54,451 bases of DNA from K189A clade bacterium (GCA_902631405.1 CACOYI010000007.1:1-54451), one strand, 5' to 3'; shown: positions 33,821 to 43,068, counted from the stretch's first letter. Notes: generated by a model from the letters alone, not told the origin. Numbers and translations are program-made.

Positions 33821-34603
33821 CTACCTGAACATGTGGGTTCCACCACAAACAGTCAAGGCCTGACCTGTAACGTAGGCACTCGCATCAGAGGCAACAAATA
33901 CCGCTATCCCTTTGAAATCGTCGGACTCACCAAACCTGCGAAGAGGCGTCGATTCTGTAACCCGTTGCGCCGCTTCCGGATTATCCCAAAGAGCTTTAGC
34001 AAAGTCGGTTTTAATCAGCCCCGGGCACAGCGCATTTACTCGCACCCCCTTCGGGCCCCATTCCAGAGCCAGATTCCTAACCAAGGCGATATCAGCCATC
34101 TTGGAAATGTTGTAGGTGCCCAATGTATCCGACGGTCCAAAAGCTCCAACACTCGCCGTGATCATTATCGAGCCTTTGCCCTTAGCTAACATATCTGGTG
34201 CAACCATCTGACAGAGCCAATGGTTAGAGCGCAGGTTAGAATTCATCGTTTTATCAAATGCTTCATCGGGGATATCCGTCATTGATCCATAGAAAGGATT
34301 AACACCGGCATTCGCAATCAACGTGTCGATTGGACCCAGTCTTTCACGTGTCTCATCGACAAGCGACTGCAGCTGCTCTTTGTAACCGATGTTGCATGCT
34401 ATCGCGATCGCTCTCTCCTCTCCGCAAGCTGAATTGATTTCTGCAGCCGTCTCTTCGCACTGATCGAGCTTCCTGCTGGAAACAACAACCTTGCTGCCGT
34501 GCTCGGCTAACGCCATCGCCATCGATTTTCCCATCCCTTTCGATGCGCCCGTAAGCAAAGCCACCTGACCGGTTAAATCAAATAATTCTGTCGCTACACC
34601 CAT
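33821..34603 (-). CDS. Short-chain dehydrogenase/reductase (3-hydroxyacyl type)
   Basis: About 260 residues. It shows TGASKGMG (18-25), NAGV (near 92), and the active site with Ser in ITASVGAFG and Tyr-Asn-Ile-Ser-Lys (GTYNISKMA, near 163). S-S-R-K at the end of beta2 favours NADP(H) or NAD(H) equally. ATG 34603 follows GAGGGG by five bases; a GTG at 34609 is also in frame. It is followed one base later by the hydratase gene, giving a hydratase-dehydrogenase pair on the minus strand. It could oxidise the 3-hydroxyacyl-CoA made by that hydratase (inference). Confidence 0.88.
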   Translation of the reverse strand: MGVATELFDLTGQVALLTGASKGMGKSMAMALAEHGSKVVVSSRKLDQCEETAAEINSACGEERAIAIACNIGYKEQLQSLVDETRERLGPIDTLIANAGVNPFYGSMTDIPDEAFDKTMNSNLRSNHWLCQMVAPDMLAKGKGSIMITASVGAFGPSDTLGTYNISKMADIALVRNLALEWGPKGVRVNALCPGLIKTDFAKALWDNPEAAQRVTESTPLRRFGESDDFKGIAVFVASDASAYVTGQALTVCGGTHMFR

Positions 34604-34751
34604 TTTCACCCCTCGTGTTCAATCAATAATATAAAACCATCTATAATGGAGGACTTTCGAAAACCTCTTTCAGTAGATTGGCTACTCCCACAAGCTCCCT
34701 CCTATTACATGATACATTAAGTGAACCTGGGCAATAAACAATGAGGTTTTT

Positions 34752-35882
34752 TTGGAATACTTGTTCACAAAAGAGCAGACCCAATTCAGGGAGAGTCTGC
34801 AAAATTTCTTTAGAAAGCACAGCCCGACTAGCGAAGTACGGCGACTGATGGAGACCCAACTTGGCTTCGACCGGGAAGTTTGGAAGAACGCTTGCGGATC
34901 ACTTGGACTATCCGGCATAGCAATACCGGAAGAATATGGCGGCTCTGGATTCGGCCCCGTAGAGCTTTCTATTGTTTGCGAAGAGATGGGCCGAAGCCTT
35001 TATTGCAGCCCCTTTTTAGGTTCGGTTATTTGCGCCGGATCAGCAATCAATCTCTCTTCAGCCAACAAGGAAACAAAAGAGCAATATTTATCGCGGATCG
35101 CGTCGGGAGAGATCATTGCGGCCTTAGCCGTTACCGAAAATAAACCAATGTGGGGAGACGAAAATTTTGTCACCGCCGCAACGCCTATTGATAAAAACAC
35201 TTTTCAGCTCACCGGCGAGAAAAATTTTGTTATTTCGGCGAATGCCGCGGATGTCATACTAGTCATTACTAACCTCGAGGAACGCGCGACTCTTTTCGCT
35301 GTGGAGCGAGATGCTGAAGGGCTGGATATTTCCGATTTGAGTGTCATGGACCCGACTCGAAAAATGTCTGCGTGCAGCTTCGACAAAACTCTAGCGAAGT
35401 GTGTAGGGTCGATTGATCTCGAAACGTTGTGTAGTCACGTGCTCATTTATCTCTCTAACGAGATGATCGGTGGTGCCCAACAACTCTTGGACTCAGCAAT
35501 TGATTATACAAAGCTTCGATTCCAATTTGGGCGCTCTATCGCCTCCTTCCAAGCAATAAAACATCGCCTGGCCGAATTATTGCTTGAACTTGAGTTGGCG
35601 AAGTCTGCCTGCTACCAAGCCGCACAAGCTCTCTCAGACAATGAAAAGATCAAAGAGCGATCAAGTCTGGCAAAATCAGCAGCGAACGAAGCATTTTTAA
35701 AGGCCGGATTAGAATGTATCCAGCTACATGGCGGCATTGGATTCACCTGGGAAAATGACACTCATCTATGGTTCAAACGCGCTAAGAGTTCCGAGGTGCT
35801 TCTTGGTAATTCCGCGATTAATTATGAAAGGCTGTTACTAGCCATTCCCACTGTCGACTCAGTACTTAGGAGAGCCTCATGA
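34752..35882 (+). CDS. Acyl-CoA dehydrogenase, first subunit of a pair
   Basis: A 376-residue acyl-CoA dehydrogenase. FAD and substrate-site elements are visible: AVTENKPMWG (near 120-130), LTGEKNFVIS, FGRSIASFQAIKHRLAE (near 255-272) and QLHGGIGFTWENDTHLWFKRA (near 310-335), but the position of the MCAD catalytic Glu, in the Y-E-G-T segment, reads L-L-G-N here. TTG 34752 follows AGG by six bases. It overlaps the next dehydrogenase gene by ATGA, a layout typical of heterotetrameric FadE pairs. Divergent from the SDR gene at 34603. Confidence 0.88.
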   Translation: MEYLFTKEQTQFRESLQNFFRKHSPTSEVRRLMETQLGFDREVWKNACGSLGLSGIAIPEEYGGSGFGPVELSIVCEEMGRSLYCSPFLGSVICAGSAINLSSANKETKEQYLSRIASGEIIAALAVTENKPMWGDENFVTAATPIDKNTFQLTGEKNFVISANAADVILVITNLEERATLFAVERDAEGLDISDLSVMDPTRKMSACSFDKTLAKCVGSIDLETLCSHVLIYLSNEMIGGAQQLLDSAIDYTKLRFQFGRSIASFQAIKHRLAELLLELELAKSACYQAAQALSDNEKIKERSSLAKSAANEAFLKAGLECIQLHGGIGFTWENDTHLWFKRAKSSEVLLGNSAINYERLLLAIPTVDSVLRRAS

Positions 35883-37135
35883 ATGATTTTTCGGAGCTCC
35901 GGAAGGAGGTGTCTAGCTGGATAAACGCCAATTGGGATCCAAGCCTCGACCTTATCACCTGGCGGAAGAAACTTGCTGATTCGGGCTGGGGAGCACCAGA
36001 TTGGCCGAAGGAGGATTTTGGAATGGGTCTTTCTCCGGAGGAGAGTTCTATCATCGAAGAAGAGTTTTCGAAAAAGGGCGTAATTGGAGCCGCGCAATCA
36101 GGCGTCAGACTACTTGCCGCTGTAACCATTCTCGAACACGGGACTCGGGAGCAAAAGGACCGCTACCTCAAACCGATTCTTACAGGCGAGGAGAATTGGT
36201 GTCAGCTTTTTAGTGAACCTGGGAGCGGATCTGATTTGGCAGGAGCGACAACTAGAGCAGATCTGATTGGAGACGAATGGATTATAAATGGACAGAAAGT
36301 TTGGAATACGAGTGCTCATCATGCCGACTTCGGGCTATTAGTGGCCCGAACTAATTGGGATGTTCCAAAACACGAGGGGATCAGCTACTTCATCATCGAC
36401 ATGCGACAAAAAGAGGTGGAGGTTCGACAGCTCAGACAAATGAACGGCCATGCCTCATTTAATGAGGTTTTTTTTACCGATGCCCGAGTTTCGAGGGAAA
36501 ATATCCTTGGTACAGAGGGGAGAGGTTGGCAGGTTGCCATGACTACTTTGGCGTACGAGAGACGTTCGTTTGACCGTGCACGAAGAGTGTCAAGCGATAT
36601 GGCTGGCGACGCATCAATCTACCGTGAATACGAAATGGAGCTAGAAAAAGCGAATGAGCCCTACAAATGGTACCCCCAACGAGCTGGAAGGGGTGATCTC
36701 GTTCTTGAGACAGCGATCGAGACCGGAGCGATAGAAAATGCGGCCATACGACAAGAAATTGCGAGATTTCACGTGCTCAATGAATCAGCCAAATGGACCG
36801 CTGCGAGAGCAAAGGCTGCACAGAAAGCTGGCCAACCTCAGGGCCCTGAAGGCTCTCTTGGTAAACTCGCCGCGAGCCGAGTGGCTCAATCGGCTGCGAG
36901 GGTCCATACAAGCATCATGGGAAATGGTGCTTTATTAACCGGAGAAGGGAGCCTTAAAGACGGGATTCTAGCCGAAGTCTTGGTATCCACTCCGGCAATT
37001 TCAATCGCAGGAGGCACAGACGAAATTCAGAAAAACATCATCGCAGAAAGGGTATTAGGATTACCTAAGGAACCTCGCTTTGACTCGGGACCCTTTCGCG
37101 ATGTTCAAAAGAACGCCGACAAGAGCTCAACGTGA
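35879..37135 (+). CDS. Acyl-CoA dehydrogenase, second subunit of a pair
   Basis: A 418-residue acyl-CoA dehydrogenase. Conserved features are C-Q-L-F-S-E-P-G-S-G-S-D-L-A-G (near 103-118), WIINGQKVWNTSAHHADF (near 135-152), and the C-terminal AGGTDEIQKNIIAERVLGLP (near 383-402). As in its partner, the MCAD-type catalytic Glu before GT is absent (A-G-G-T-D-E). These sequences often use a Glu elsewhere and act as a heteromer on bulky CoA esters. It overlaps the previous gene by ATGA and the next CoA-transferase by GTGA. Confidence 0.9.
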   Translation: MNDFSELRKEVSSWINANWDPSLDLITWRKKLADSGWGAPDWPKEDFGMGLSPEESSIIEEEFSKKGVIGAAQSGVRLLAAVTILEHGTREQKDRYLKPILTGEENWCQLFSEPGSGSDLAGATTRADLIGDEWIINGQKVWNTSAHHADFGLLVARTNWDVPKHEGISYFIIDMRQKEVEVRQLRQMNGHASFNEVFFTDARVSRENILGTEGRGWQVAMTTLAYERRSFDRARRVSSDMAGDASIYREYEMELEKANEPYKWYPQRAGRGDLVLETAIETGAIENAAIRQEIARFHVLNESAKWTAARAKAAQKAGQPQGPEGSLGKLAASRVAQSAARVHTSIMGNGALLTGEGSLKDGILAEVLVSTPAISIAGGTDEIQKNIIAERVLGLPKEPRFDSGPFRDVQKNADKSST

Positions 37136-38337
37136 GCACCAAAGTAAGCAAGTTACCGCTCACAGGCATAAAGGTGATCGAAGTCGGCCAGCTGCTAGCT
37201 GGCCCCTTTGCGGGTACCCTCCTCGCGTACTTTGGAGCAGATGTTATCAAGGTAGAGCCGCCGAAGACTGGCGACCCGATTCGGAAGTGGCGTTTGCTCG
37301 ACAAACAGGGAACCTCCTTTTGGTGGTACAGCCTGGGACGGAATAAAAGATATGTGACCGCGAATTTGCGAGACCATGCAGGCCGAACACTTCTAAAAAC
37401 CCTAATCTCTGGGGCAGATGTTCTCATTGAAAACTTCAAGCCTGGGACGATGGAAAACTGGGGGCTCGGGCCCAAGGATTTTGCCGATATTAATCCGGAT
37501 CTAATCTACTCTCGCATTTCGGGATATGGACAAACAGGCCCTAATAGCGCGAAGCCTGGGTATGCGTCGGTCACGGAAGCTTTTAGTGGCTTCAGGTACC
37601 TGAACGGGTTTCCCTCAGGTGTGCCAGTGAGACCAAATCTAAGTCTAGGAGACAGTGTAGCGGGGTTACACGCAGCTTTTGGCATCGCACTGGCTCTCCT
37701 TGGGAAAGAGAGGAAAAACTCGCCTGGCCAGGTCGTTGATGTCGCGCTTTATGAATCTATGTTTAATCTCATGGAGGGCGTCTTACCTGAATTCGACGGA
37801 GCTGGAGAAATTCGCGAACCATCCGGATCAACTATTACAGGCATCGTTCCAACAAATACCTATCTATGCCGTGATGGAAAACACGTGGTAATCGGTGGCA
37901 ATGGAGACTCCATATTCAAACGGTTAATGCTGGCGATCGACCGTCAGGATCTAGCTGATGACCCCGAACTTTCCTCAAACCCTGGTAGATTGGTGCAAGA
38001 ACAGCTAATCGATTCAGCAATTGCTGGATGGACCAGTGCCAATAGCTCTGAGGCAGTCATCGCAGCACTAGAACAAGCAGATGTTCCGGTTGGTCCGATC
38101 TATAATATCCAAGATTGCGCTAACGACCCTCACTATCAGGCGCGAGGACTGTTCGAGTCCGTTCAAACACCAAGTGGCGATTTGAAAGTGCCAGCAATCC
38201 TACCAAAGTTAGATGCCACACCCGGAACCACCAAATGGGCTGGAGGAGAAGTAGGCAAACATAACCAAGAGGTTTACACAGAAATAGGCCTTTCGAGTGA
38301 CGAAATCAAAAACATGGAGACACAAGGAATAATCTGA
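37132..38337 (+). CDS. CaiB/BaiF (family III) CoA-transferase
   Basis: A 401-residue family III CoA-transferase. LPLTGIKVIEVGQLLAGPF starts the protein, followed by LIENFKPGTMENWGLGPKD and the catalytic Asp in LGDSVAGLHAA (D174). G-Q-V-V-D-V-A-L-Y-E-S-M-F comes after it. GTG 37132 overlaps the ACAD stop, so it is coupled to the dehydrogenase pair and may activate the acid that they oxidise. Unlike the three paired transferase units elsewhere in this window, it stands alone and keeps the Asp. Confidence 0.9.
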   Translation: MSTKVSKLPLTGIKVIEVGQLLAGPFAGTLLAYFGADVIKVEPPKTGDPIRKWRLLDKQGTSFWWYSLGRNKRYVTANLRDHAGRTLLKTLISGADVLIENFKPGTMENWGLGPKDFADINPDLIYSRISGYGQTGPNSAKPGYASVTEAFSGFRYLNGFPSGVPVRPNLSLGDSVAGLHAAFGIALALLGKERKNSPGQVVDVALYESMFNLMEGVLPEFDGAGEIREPSGSTITGIVPTNTYLCRDGKHVVIGGNGDSIFKRLMLAIDRQDLADDPELSSNPGRLVQEQLIDSAIAGWTSANSSEAVIAALEQADVPVGPIYNIQDCANDPHYQARGLFESVQTPSGDLKVPAILPKLDATPGTTKWAGGEVGKHNQEVYTEIGLSSDEIKNMETQGII

Positions 38338-38349
38338 GGGAGTAATAAA

Positions 38350-39180
38350 ATGAACACAATTGAAACAGGAACGGAAGAATTGCTATGTCGGTTAGAGGAC
38401 AGAGTAGCCATAATCACTCTCAATCGACCAAAGAAGAAAAATGCACTCTCTGACCATTTAACACCAGCGCTTCGTCAGACTCTTTTGGACCTCGAGACCA
38501 AACGGGAAGTTGGTTGTATTCTGATCACAGGTTCCGGCGACGCCTTTTGCGCAGGAGGCGATATCGGTGGAATGGGGGGCAACGCGAGCAAAGACAAAGA
38601 AGTTTCGGAGCTGCCGACTGCGGAAGAACGGGTTAGAGCCCTGATTCACAAACAAGAGACGCTCACTCTGCGGCTCGCTGATCATGCCAAACCAACGATA
38701 GCCGCTCTACCCGGGGTTGCGGCGGGTGCTGGTTTATGCATCGCCCTGGCTTGCGACATCCGCGTCGCCTGTCGATCCGCTTTTGTGACGACCGCCTATC
38801 GCAATATTGGTTTTTCTGGCGACTATGGAGGGAGCTGGTTGCTCACCCAATTAGTCGGGCCATCGAAAGCCAAAGAACTTTTCTTTACTGGAAGACGCGT
38901 TCAATCGGACGAGGCATTGGAGCTTGGCATATTCAATAACGTCTTCGATGACGCCTCCTTTGAAAACGAGGCTTTGGCCTTGGCAAAGCAAATAGCCTCT
39001 GGACCACCCATCGCTATTGGTTTTATGAAAGAACACATAAACAGAGCAGTGACTGGAGATTTACGCTCAAACCTGGCGATGGAGGCAGACAGATTGATAC
39101 GATGTGCTGCGACAAGCGATCATAAAGAGGCAGTCAAAGCATTTATGGAGAAGAGAACCCCGGTTTTTACCGGCGACTAG
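38350..39180 (+). CDS. Crotonase-family protein, isomerase-like
   Basis: A 276-residue crotonase fold protein. FCAGGDIGGMGG (66-77) and PGVAAGAGLC (121-130) mark the oxyanion hole. Both hydratase Glu positions are lost: Cys130 at the Glu144 position and Ala149 at the Glu164 position. IGFSGDYGGSW (153-163) has an Asp (D158) at the place where PaaG-type isomerases keep their catalytic Asp. An isomerase role is therefore likelier than hydration (inference). ATG follows GAGGGAG. It is 12 bases after the CoA-transferase and part of the same operon. Confidence 0.86.
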   Translation: MNTIETGTEELLCRLEDRVAIITLNRPKKKNALSDHLTPALRQTLLDLETKREVGCILITGSGDAFCAGGDIGGMGGNASKDKEVSELPTAEERVRALIHKQETLTLRLADHAKPTIAALPGVAAGAGLCIALACDIRVACRSAFVTTAYRNIGFSGDYGGSWLLTQLVGPSKAKELFFTGRRVQSDEALELGIFNNVFDDASFENEALALAKQIASGPPIAIGFMKEHINRAVTGDLRSNLAMEADRLIRCAATSDHKEAVKAFMEKRTPVFTGD

Positions 39181-39189
39181 GAAAATAAG

Positions 39190-40374
39190 ATGCCCAAATG
39201 GCAAAATTGGTCTGGTCTCATCGAAGCGAGACCAAGTAGCTACCGCCAGGTGTACTCTGCGCAAGAGGCAGCTGGATTGGCGAAAAGAGCAGCCCAAACA
39301 GGTCAGATTATTCGCGCTGTAGGATCGGGACATAGTCACCAAAATCTGGTTGGTAATGACGGCACAATTGTTGACTTGATCGGCCTGGCGGGCGTTGGAG
39401 AGATCGACACGGCCGAGAAAACAGCTTGGATTTTTGCAGGCAGCAAAATCCATACGCTAGGGGCAGCGTTATGCACGGCCGGACTGGCTCTCGCGAATCA
39501 GGGTGACATTGATCAACAAACCCTTGCCGGGGCCACCGCTACTGGGACTCACGGCACAGGATTAAAGTTACGCAACCTCAGCAGTCAAGTAGTGGGGGTT
39601 GAATTAGCAACTTCAGAAGGAGAGGTAATTGAATGCTCAGCAGATAGTTCTGATCCTTTCCTCCAAAATCTTTGGCGAGCGAGCAGATTGCACCTGGGCG
39701 CATTCGGCATCGTCACTAAAATAAAAATGCAGCTTGTCGAGTCTTACAAGTTGGCAGAAACAGGCTGGCAGGCTACCCTTGATGAAACACTCGAGCAATT
39801 TGAAAAACTCTGCCTAGAACATAGGCACTGCGAGTTCTTCTGGTTCCCGCAAACCGATAAAGCCCAGGTTAAATGCATCGATGAGACTCAAGCAGAGCCC
39901 AGCTATCCACTTGCTGAGGAAGGCTCTCGGGTAGGCTGGAACTACGAGGTATTGCCCAATCACAGACCAGTGAAACACAGCGAGATGGAGTATAGCGTTC
40001 CTTTCGAGAGAGCCATCGATTGCATGAAAGATATTCAAGCTCTTTTAGATAAAGAATTCCGTCAAATAAAGTGGCCGGTAGAATTCCGTGGCCAGGGTGC
40101 TGACGATGTGGCGCTTTCACCAGCATGTCGCAGGGACGTCGTTACAATCTCAGTTCATCAGGGGGCTGAGGAGGAGGACGAGCCATATTTTCGAGCATGC
40201 GAAGAAATATTCTTGAGCTACGATGGCAAACCTCACTGGGGAAAAGTTAACTACCTAGATGGAGAACAGATGGAATCATTACACGAGGAATGGGGTTCAT
40301 GGTGGGAAGTAAGAAACGCAATTGATCCCAGTAAAACTTTCCTCAATTACTACCTAAGGTCTCTATCAGACTGA
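39190..40374 (+). CDS. FAD-linked D-arabinono-1,4-lactone oxidase-like protein
   Basis: A 394-residue vanillyl-alcohol-oxidase superfamily flavoprotein. The N-terminal FAD-binding segment reads IIRAVGSGHSHQNLV (near 40-55) with His48 at the position of the covalent flavin link in GxGHS-type oxidases. ATATGTHGTGLKLRNLSSQV (near 114-133) is the second FAD motif, and K-P-H-W-G-K (near 350) is the C-terminal signature of aldonolactone oxidases. It oxidises sugar lactones or other alcohols with O2. ATG 39190 lies nine bases after the crotonase stop, so it joins the operon, an odd partner for acyl-CoA enzymes. Confidence 0.85.
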   Translation: MPKWQNWSGLIEARPSSYRQVYSAQEAAGLAKRAAQTGQIIRAVGSGHSHQNLVGNDGTIVDLIGLAGVGEIDTAEKTAWIFAGSKIHTLGAALCTAGLALANQGDIDQQTLAGATATGTHGTGLKLRNLSSQVVGVELATSEGEVIECSADSSDPFLQNLWRASRLHLGAFGIVTKIKMQLVESYKLAETGWQATLDETLEQFEKLCLEHRHCEFFWFPQTDKAQVKCIDETQAEPSYPLAEEGSRVGWNYEVLPNHRPVKHSEMEYSVPFERAIDCMKDIQALLDKEFRQIKWPVEFRGQGADDVALSPACRRDVVTISVHQGAEEEDEPYFRACEEIFLSYDGKPHWGKVNYLDGEQMESLHEEWGSWWEVRNAIDPSKTFLNYYLRSLSD

Positions 40375-41483
40375 TGGGCACATCGATTTCTTCAGTCACT
40401 TCGAAATTCCCCGAACTAGGTTTCTACGGGCTGCCAGGGCACAGCAATTCCCCTGCGGACATAATTAAGCAAGCGCAAGATGCTGAACATCTTGGAATCG
40501 GCAATATCATGATCTCTGAGCGGGCTGATTTTAAGGAAATATCGGCTTTGTGCGGTGCGGTATCTGCTACAACAAAGGAAATCTTTATCGGCACATCGGG
40601 CACCAATCTAAACACTCGCCATCCATTGATCACTGCGTCAATGGGCTCCACCCTCTCTACCCTTTCCAAAGGTCGTTTTGCTTTGGGATTAGCGAAAGGG
40701 GTTGGGCTTCGCTGGCGTTCCTTAAACTTGCCGTTTCCAACCTTCGAGCATGAGACTGTTTTCATTGAGCTAATGAGAAGCTTGTGGAAAGGGGAAAGTA
40801 TCCAAAACCATAAAAGCCTCTTGGGTGAATTTGCATCTATCAGTCTCGGACATTACGTAGAGGTGGAGGTTCCCGTGCTTTATATCGGTTTTGGAGAAAA
40901 CAGTTTGCGCCACGCTGGGACTATTTATGACGGCGCGCATTTGCATACGTTTATGACGAATCAGGCACTAAATAATGCAGTTGGGTATTTTCGTGAGGGA
41001 GAGTCCACCGCGAATAGGCCTCCCGGGAAAGTTTGGTCAGTCTTCGCTACCGCCTGCGATCCGACTGAAAAAGAATATTTAAAGAAAATAGTCGCTCGCT
41101 TGGCCACTTATCTCCAAATCCCTGGCTATGGGGATGCATTGGTCACGTGCAATGGATGGGACCCTGATCTACTGGCTAAATTTCGAGCATCTAAACCGGT
41201 GTCAGGAATGAGGGGCGCAATAGACACGGTAGCAACCTGGAGCGAGCTCGAAGAAATTGAGAAGCTTATTCCCGCGACCTGGCGACCTGCGGCAGTTGGC
41301 GATGCGAAGACATGCGCAATAAAATGGGTCGAGCAGTTCCAATCTGGGGCCGACGGCTTAATTATTCACGCAAGCACACCAGAGGAATTTGAACCTGTGC
41401 TCAAAGAATATGAAAAAATCAGACCAACCGAATTATTCGTACGCTATACAAACAATCCGGGAGTCGAAAATGTACCCGATTAA
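40374..41483 (+). CDS. LLM-class flavin/F420-dependent oxidoreductase
   Basis: A 369-residue luciferase-like monooxygenase fold. The N-terminal strand LGFYGLPGHSN is followed by A-Q-D-A-E-H-L-G-I-G and I-F-I-G-T-S-G-T-N-L-N-T-R-H-P, then GRFALGLAKGV, the usual order of beta-strands lining the cofactor pocket. The C-terminal half ends with G-A-D-G-L-I-I-H. FMN versus F420 use cannot be told from sequence by eye. The ATG shares a base with the previous stop (TGATG), so it is coupled to the FAD oxidase. The stop overlaps that of the convergent DUF4396 gene. Confidence 0.83.
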   Translation: MGTSISSVTSKFPELGFYGLPGHSNSPADIIKQAQDAEHLGIGNIMISERADFKEISALCGAVSATTKEIFIGTSGTNLNTRHPLITASMGSTLSTLSKGRFALGLAKGVGLRWRSLNLPFPTFEHETVFIELMRSLWKGESIQNHKSLLGEFASISLGHYVEVEVPVLYIGFGENSLRHAGTIYDGAHLHTFMTNQALNNAVGYFREGESTANRPPGKVWSVFATACDPTEKEYLKKIVARLATYLQIPGYGDALVTCNGWDPDLLAKFRASKPVSGMRGAIDTVATWSELEEIEKLIPATWRPAAVGDAKTCAIKWVEQFQSGADGLIIHASTPEEFEPVLKEYEKIRPTELFVRYTNNPGVENVPD

Positions 41484-42010
41484 TGGCAGTTTTTTAGATT
41501 GCGGTTCAACAACCAATAATTGACCGGCCAAGCTGCGACGAATCCCGCAATCAAAGCGGCTCCCATCGCAATCACAAATACGGCTGAGAAAATCGAGTCT
41601 GCTGTCATGCCGCCCATGTAATAGTCGGTCGCATTCATGGCGATTTCCATGACCCCGATGGAGACCACTTCACCAATCCAAATAATTTTGATGGCCGCAA
41701 TAAAACCAATGCTCTCTCTTTTCATTACTGGGTAAGCGCCTAAGGCAAATCCCGAAAGATAAGCCAACCCGGTGGCAAGAATGATTATCTGCAATGGGGG
41801 CAGGCCTAATGAGACCCCAATAACTAAACCCGCACACTCCCCAATGGCGCATCCGCTGAGACAATGAACTGTCGCATGGAAGGAGGTTGAGAGTGTCGCC
41901 TTGCGGCCGCCCTCGCCATGACACTCTGATGCTGACTCTAAAGACGTTGTATCTGACACAGTGTTGCTCTCAATTTGCGCTACAACATCATATCGCGCTT
42001 CTCTTGCCAC
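41480..42010 (-). CDS. DUF4396-like membrane protein
   Basis: A 176-residue protein. After a 35-residue hydrophilic N-terminus comes the family-defining SFHATVHCLSGCAIGECAG (44-62) with one His and three Cys in a short span, then hydrophobic segments near 60-80, 80-100, 112-135 and 145-170, and PVNYWLL near the C-terminus, matching DUF4396 proteins as I recall them. The Cys/His cluster at the membrane edge may bind metal, which is my inference. GTG 42010 is the start. It is divergent from the epoxide hydrolase gene by 59 bases and converges on the LLM gene with overlapping stops. Confidence 0.7.
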   Translation of the reverse strand: MAREARYDVVAQIESNTVSDTTSLESASECHGEGGRKATLSTSFHATVHCLSGCAIGECAGLVIGVSLGLPPLQIIILATGLAYLSGFALGAYPVMKRESIGFIAAIKIIWIGEVVSIGVMEIAMNATDYYMGGMTADSIFSAVFVIAMGAALIAGFVAAWPVNYWLLNRNLKNCH

Positions 42011-42069
42011 CCCAATAGAATTTGAACTGAGTTCCGACCAAGCTTATATTTCAAGCAAAAGGAGGGGAT

Positions 42070-43050
42070 ATGACGACATCCACGCTATTCAATAACATCG
42101 CCAACCGGCGAGTGGCCACAAATGGGATTATGCTCAATATCGCGGAACAGAGGCCAACAATGCCAAAATCGCTGGTCGTCCTGTTGCATGGATTTCCCGA
42201 ATCCTGGTATTCCTGGCGACATCAGTTTCAGCCATTGGCCGACGCGGGCTATCATGTGGTCGCTCCTGACATGCGGGGATATGGCGACAGCGATAAACCC
42301 AGTGAAATAGAGGCCTACAACCAATTCGAGGTAAGGAAAGATATAGTTGGCCTCGTGGCTGCTTTAGGCTACGAGCGAGCGGTTGTGATTGGTCATGACT
42401 GGGGAGCCCCAACCGCATGGGCCTGTGCGCTGCATGAACCCGATATATTCAATGCGGTAGGCGCCCTTTCCGTGCCATTTTCGCCTCGGTCCGACTCTCC
42501 TCCACTAGCAACAATCAAAAAAATCTTCGCAGGTCGTTTTTTCTATCAACTTTACTTTCAACAGCCTGGCGTCGCAGAAGCAGAATTCGAAGCTGACGTA
42601 AGAACGTCGCTGAAGAAGTTCTACCACATGGCGAGCGGTCAAATGAATGCTGAATTTCTGACGGAAAAATCACCGGATGCAGATCTACTATCGGATTTCG
42701 AAGAGCCTTCCGCGACAGGAGACTGGCTGTCAGAGTCTGATCTAGACTTTTATACGTCTGAGTTTGCCAGAAGCGGTTTTAGAGGCCCACTCAACTATTA
42801 CCGCAATATGGATCTTTCCTGGGAATTAACGAAAGACGCGCGAAGCACGATAGACCAGCCAGCCTTGTTTTTGGCGGGTGATAAAGATGGTGTGATAGCG
42901 ATGACGGGCCCAGCTCTTGATAATATGCCGAATCATGTGACTGATCTTAGAGTTAAAAAACTTATCCCTGGCATTGGACATTGGACACAGCAAGAGGCGC
43001 CAGCCGAGACCAACCAGGCCATACTATCTTGGTTAGAGACTCTGGATTAA
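42070..43050 (+). CDS. Epoxide hydrolase-like alpha/beta hydrolase
   Basis: A 326-residue alpha/beta hydrolase with the epoxide hydrolase arrangement: LLHGFPESWYSWR (39-50, the HGxP oxyanion hole), the nucleophile Asp in VIGHDWGAP (D110), an acid in LAGDKDG (near 273) and the catalytic His in GIGHWTQQEAP (near 304). MRGYGDSDKP follows family order. These enzymes hydrolyse epoxides by a covalent Asp ester. Some haloalkane dehalogenases share the layout. GGAGGGG precedes the ATG. It is 18 bases upstream of a CoA-transferase pair. Confidence 0.88.
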   Translation: MTTSTLFNNIANRRVATNGIMLNIAEQRPTMPKSLVVLLHGFPESWYSWRHQFQPLADAGYHVVAPDMRGYGDSDKPSEIEAYNQFEVRKDIVGLVAALGYERAVVIGHDWGAPTAWACALHEPDIFNAVGALSVPFSPRSDSPPLATIKKIFAGRFFYQLYFQQPGVAEAEFEADVRTSLKKFYHMASGQMNAEFLTEKSPDADLLSDFEEPSATGDWLSESDLDFYTSEFARSGFRGPLNYYRNMDLSWELTKDARSTIDQPALFLAGDKDGVIAMTGPALDNMPNHVTDLRVKKLIPGIGHWTQQEAPAETNQAILSWLETLD

Positions 43051-43068
43051 ATGTAATGGGGATTTGAG

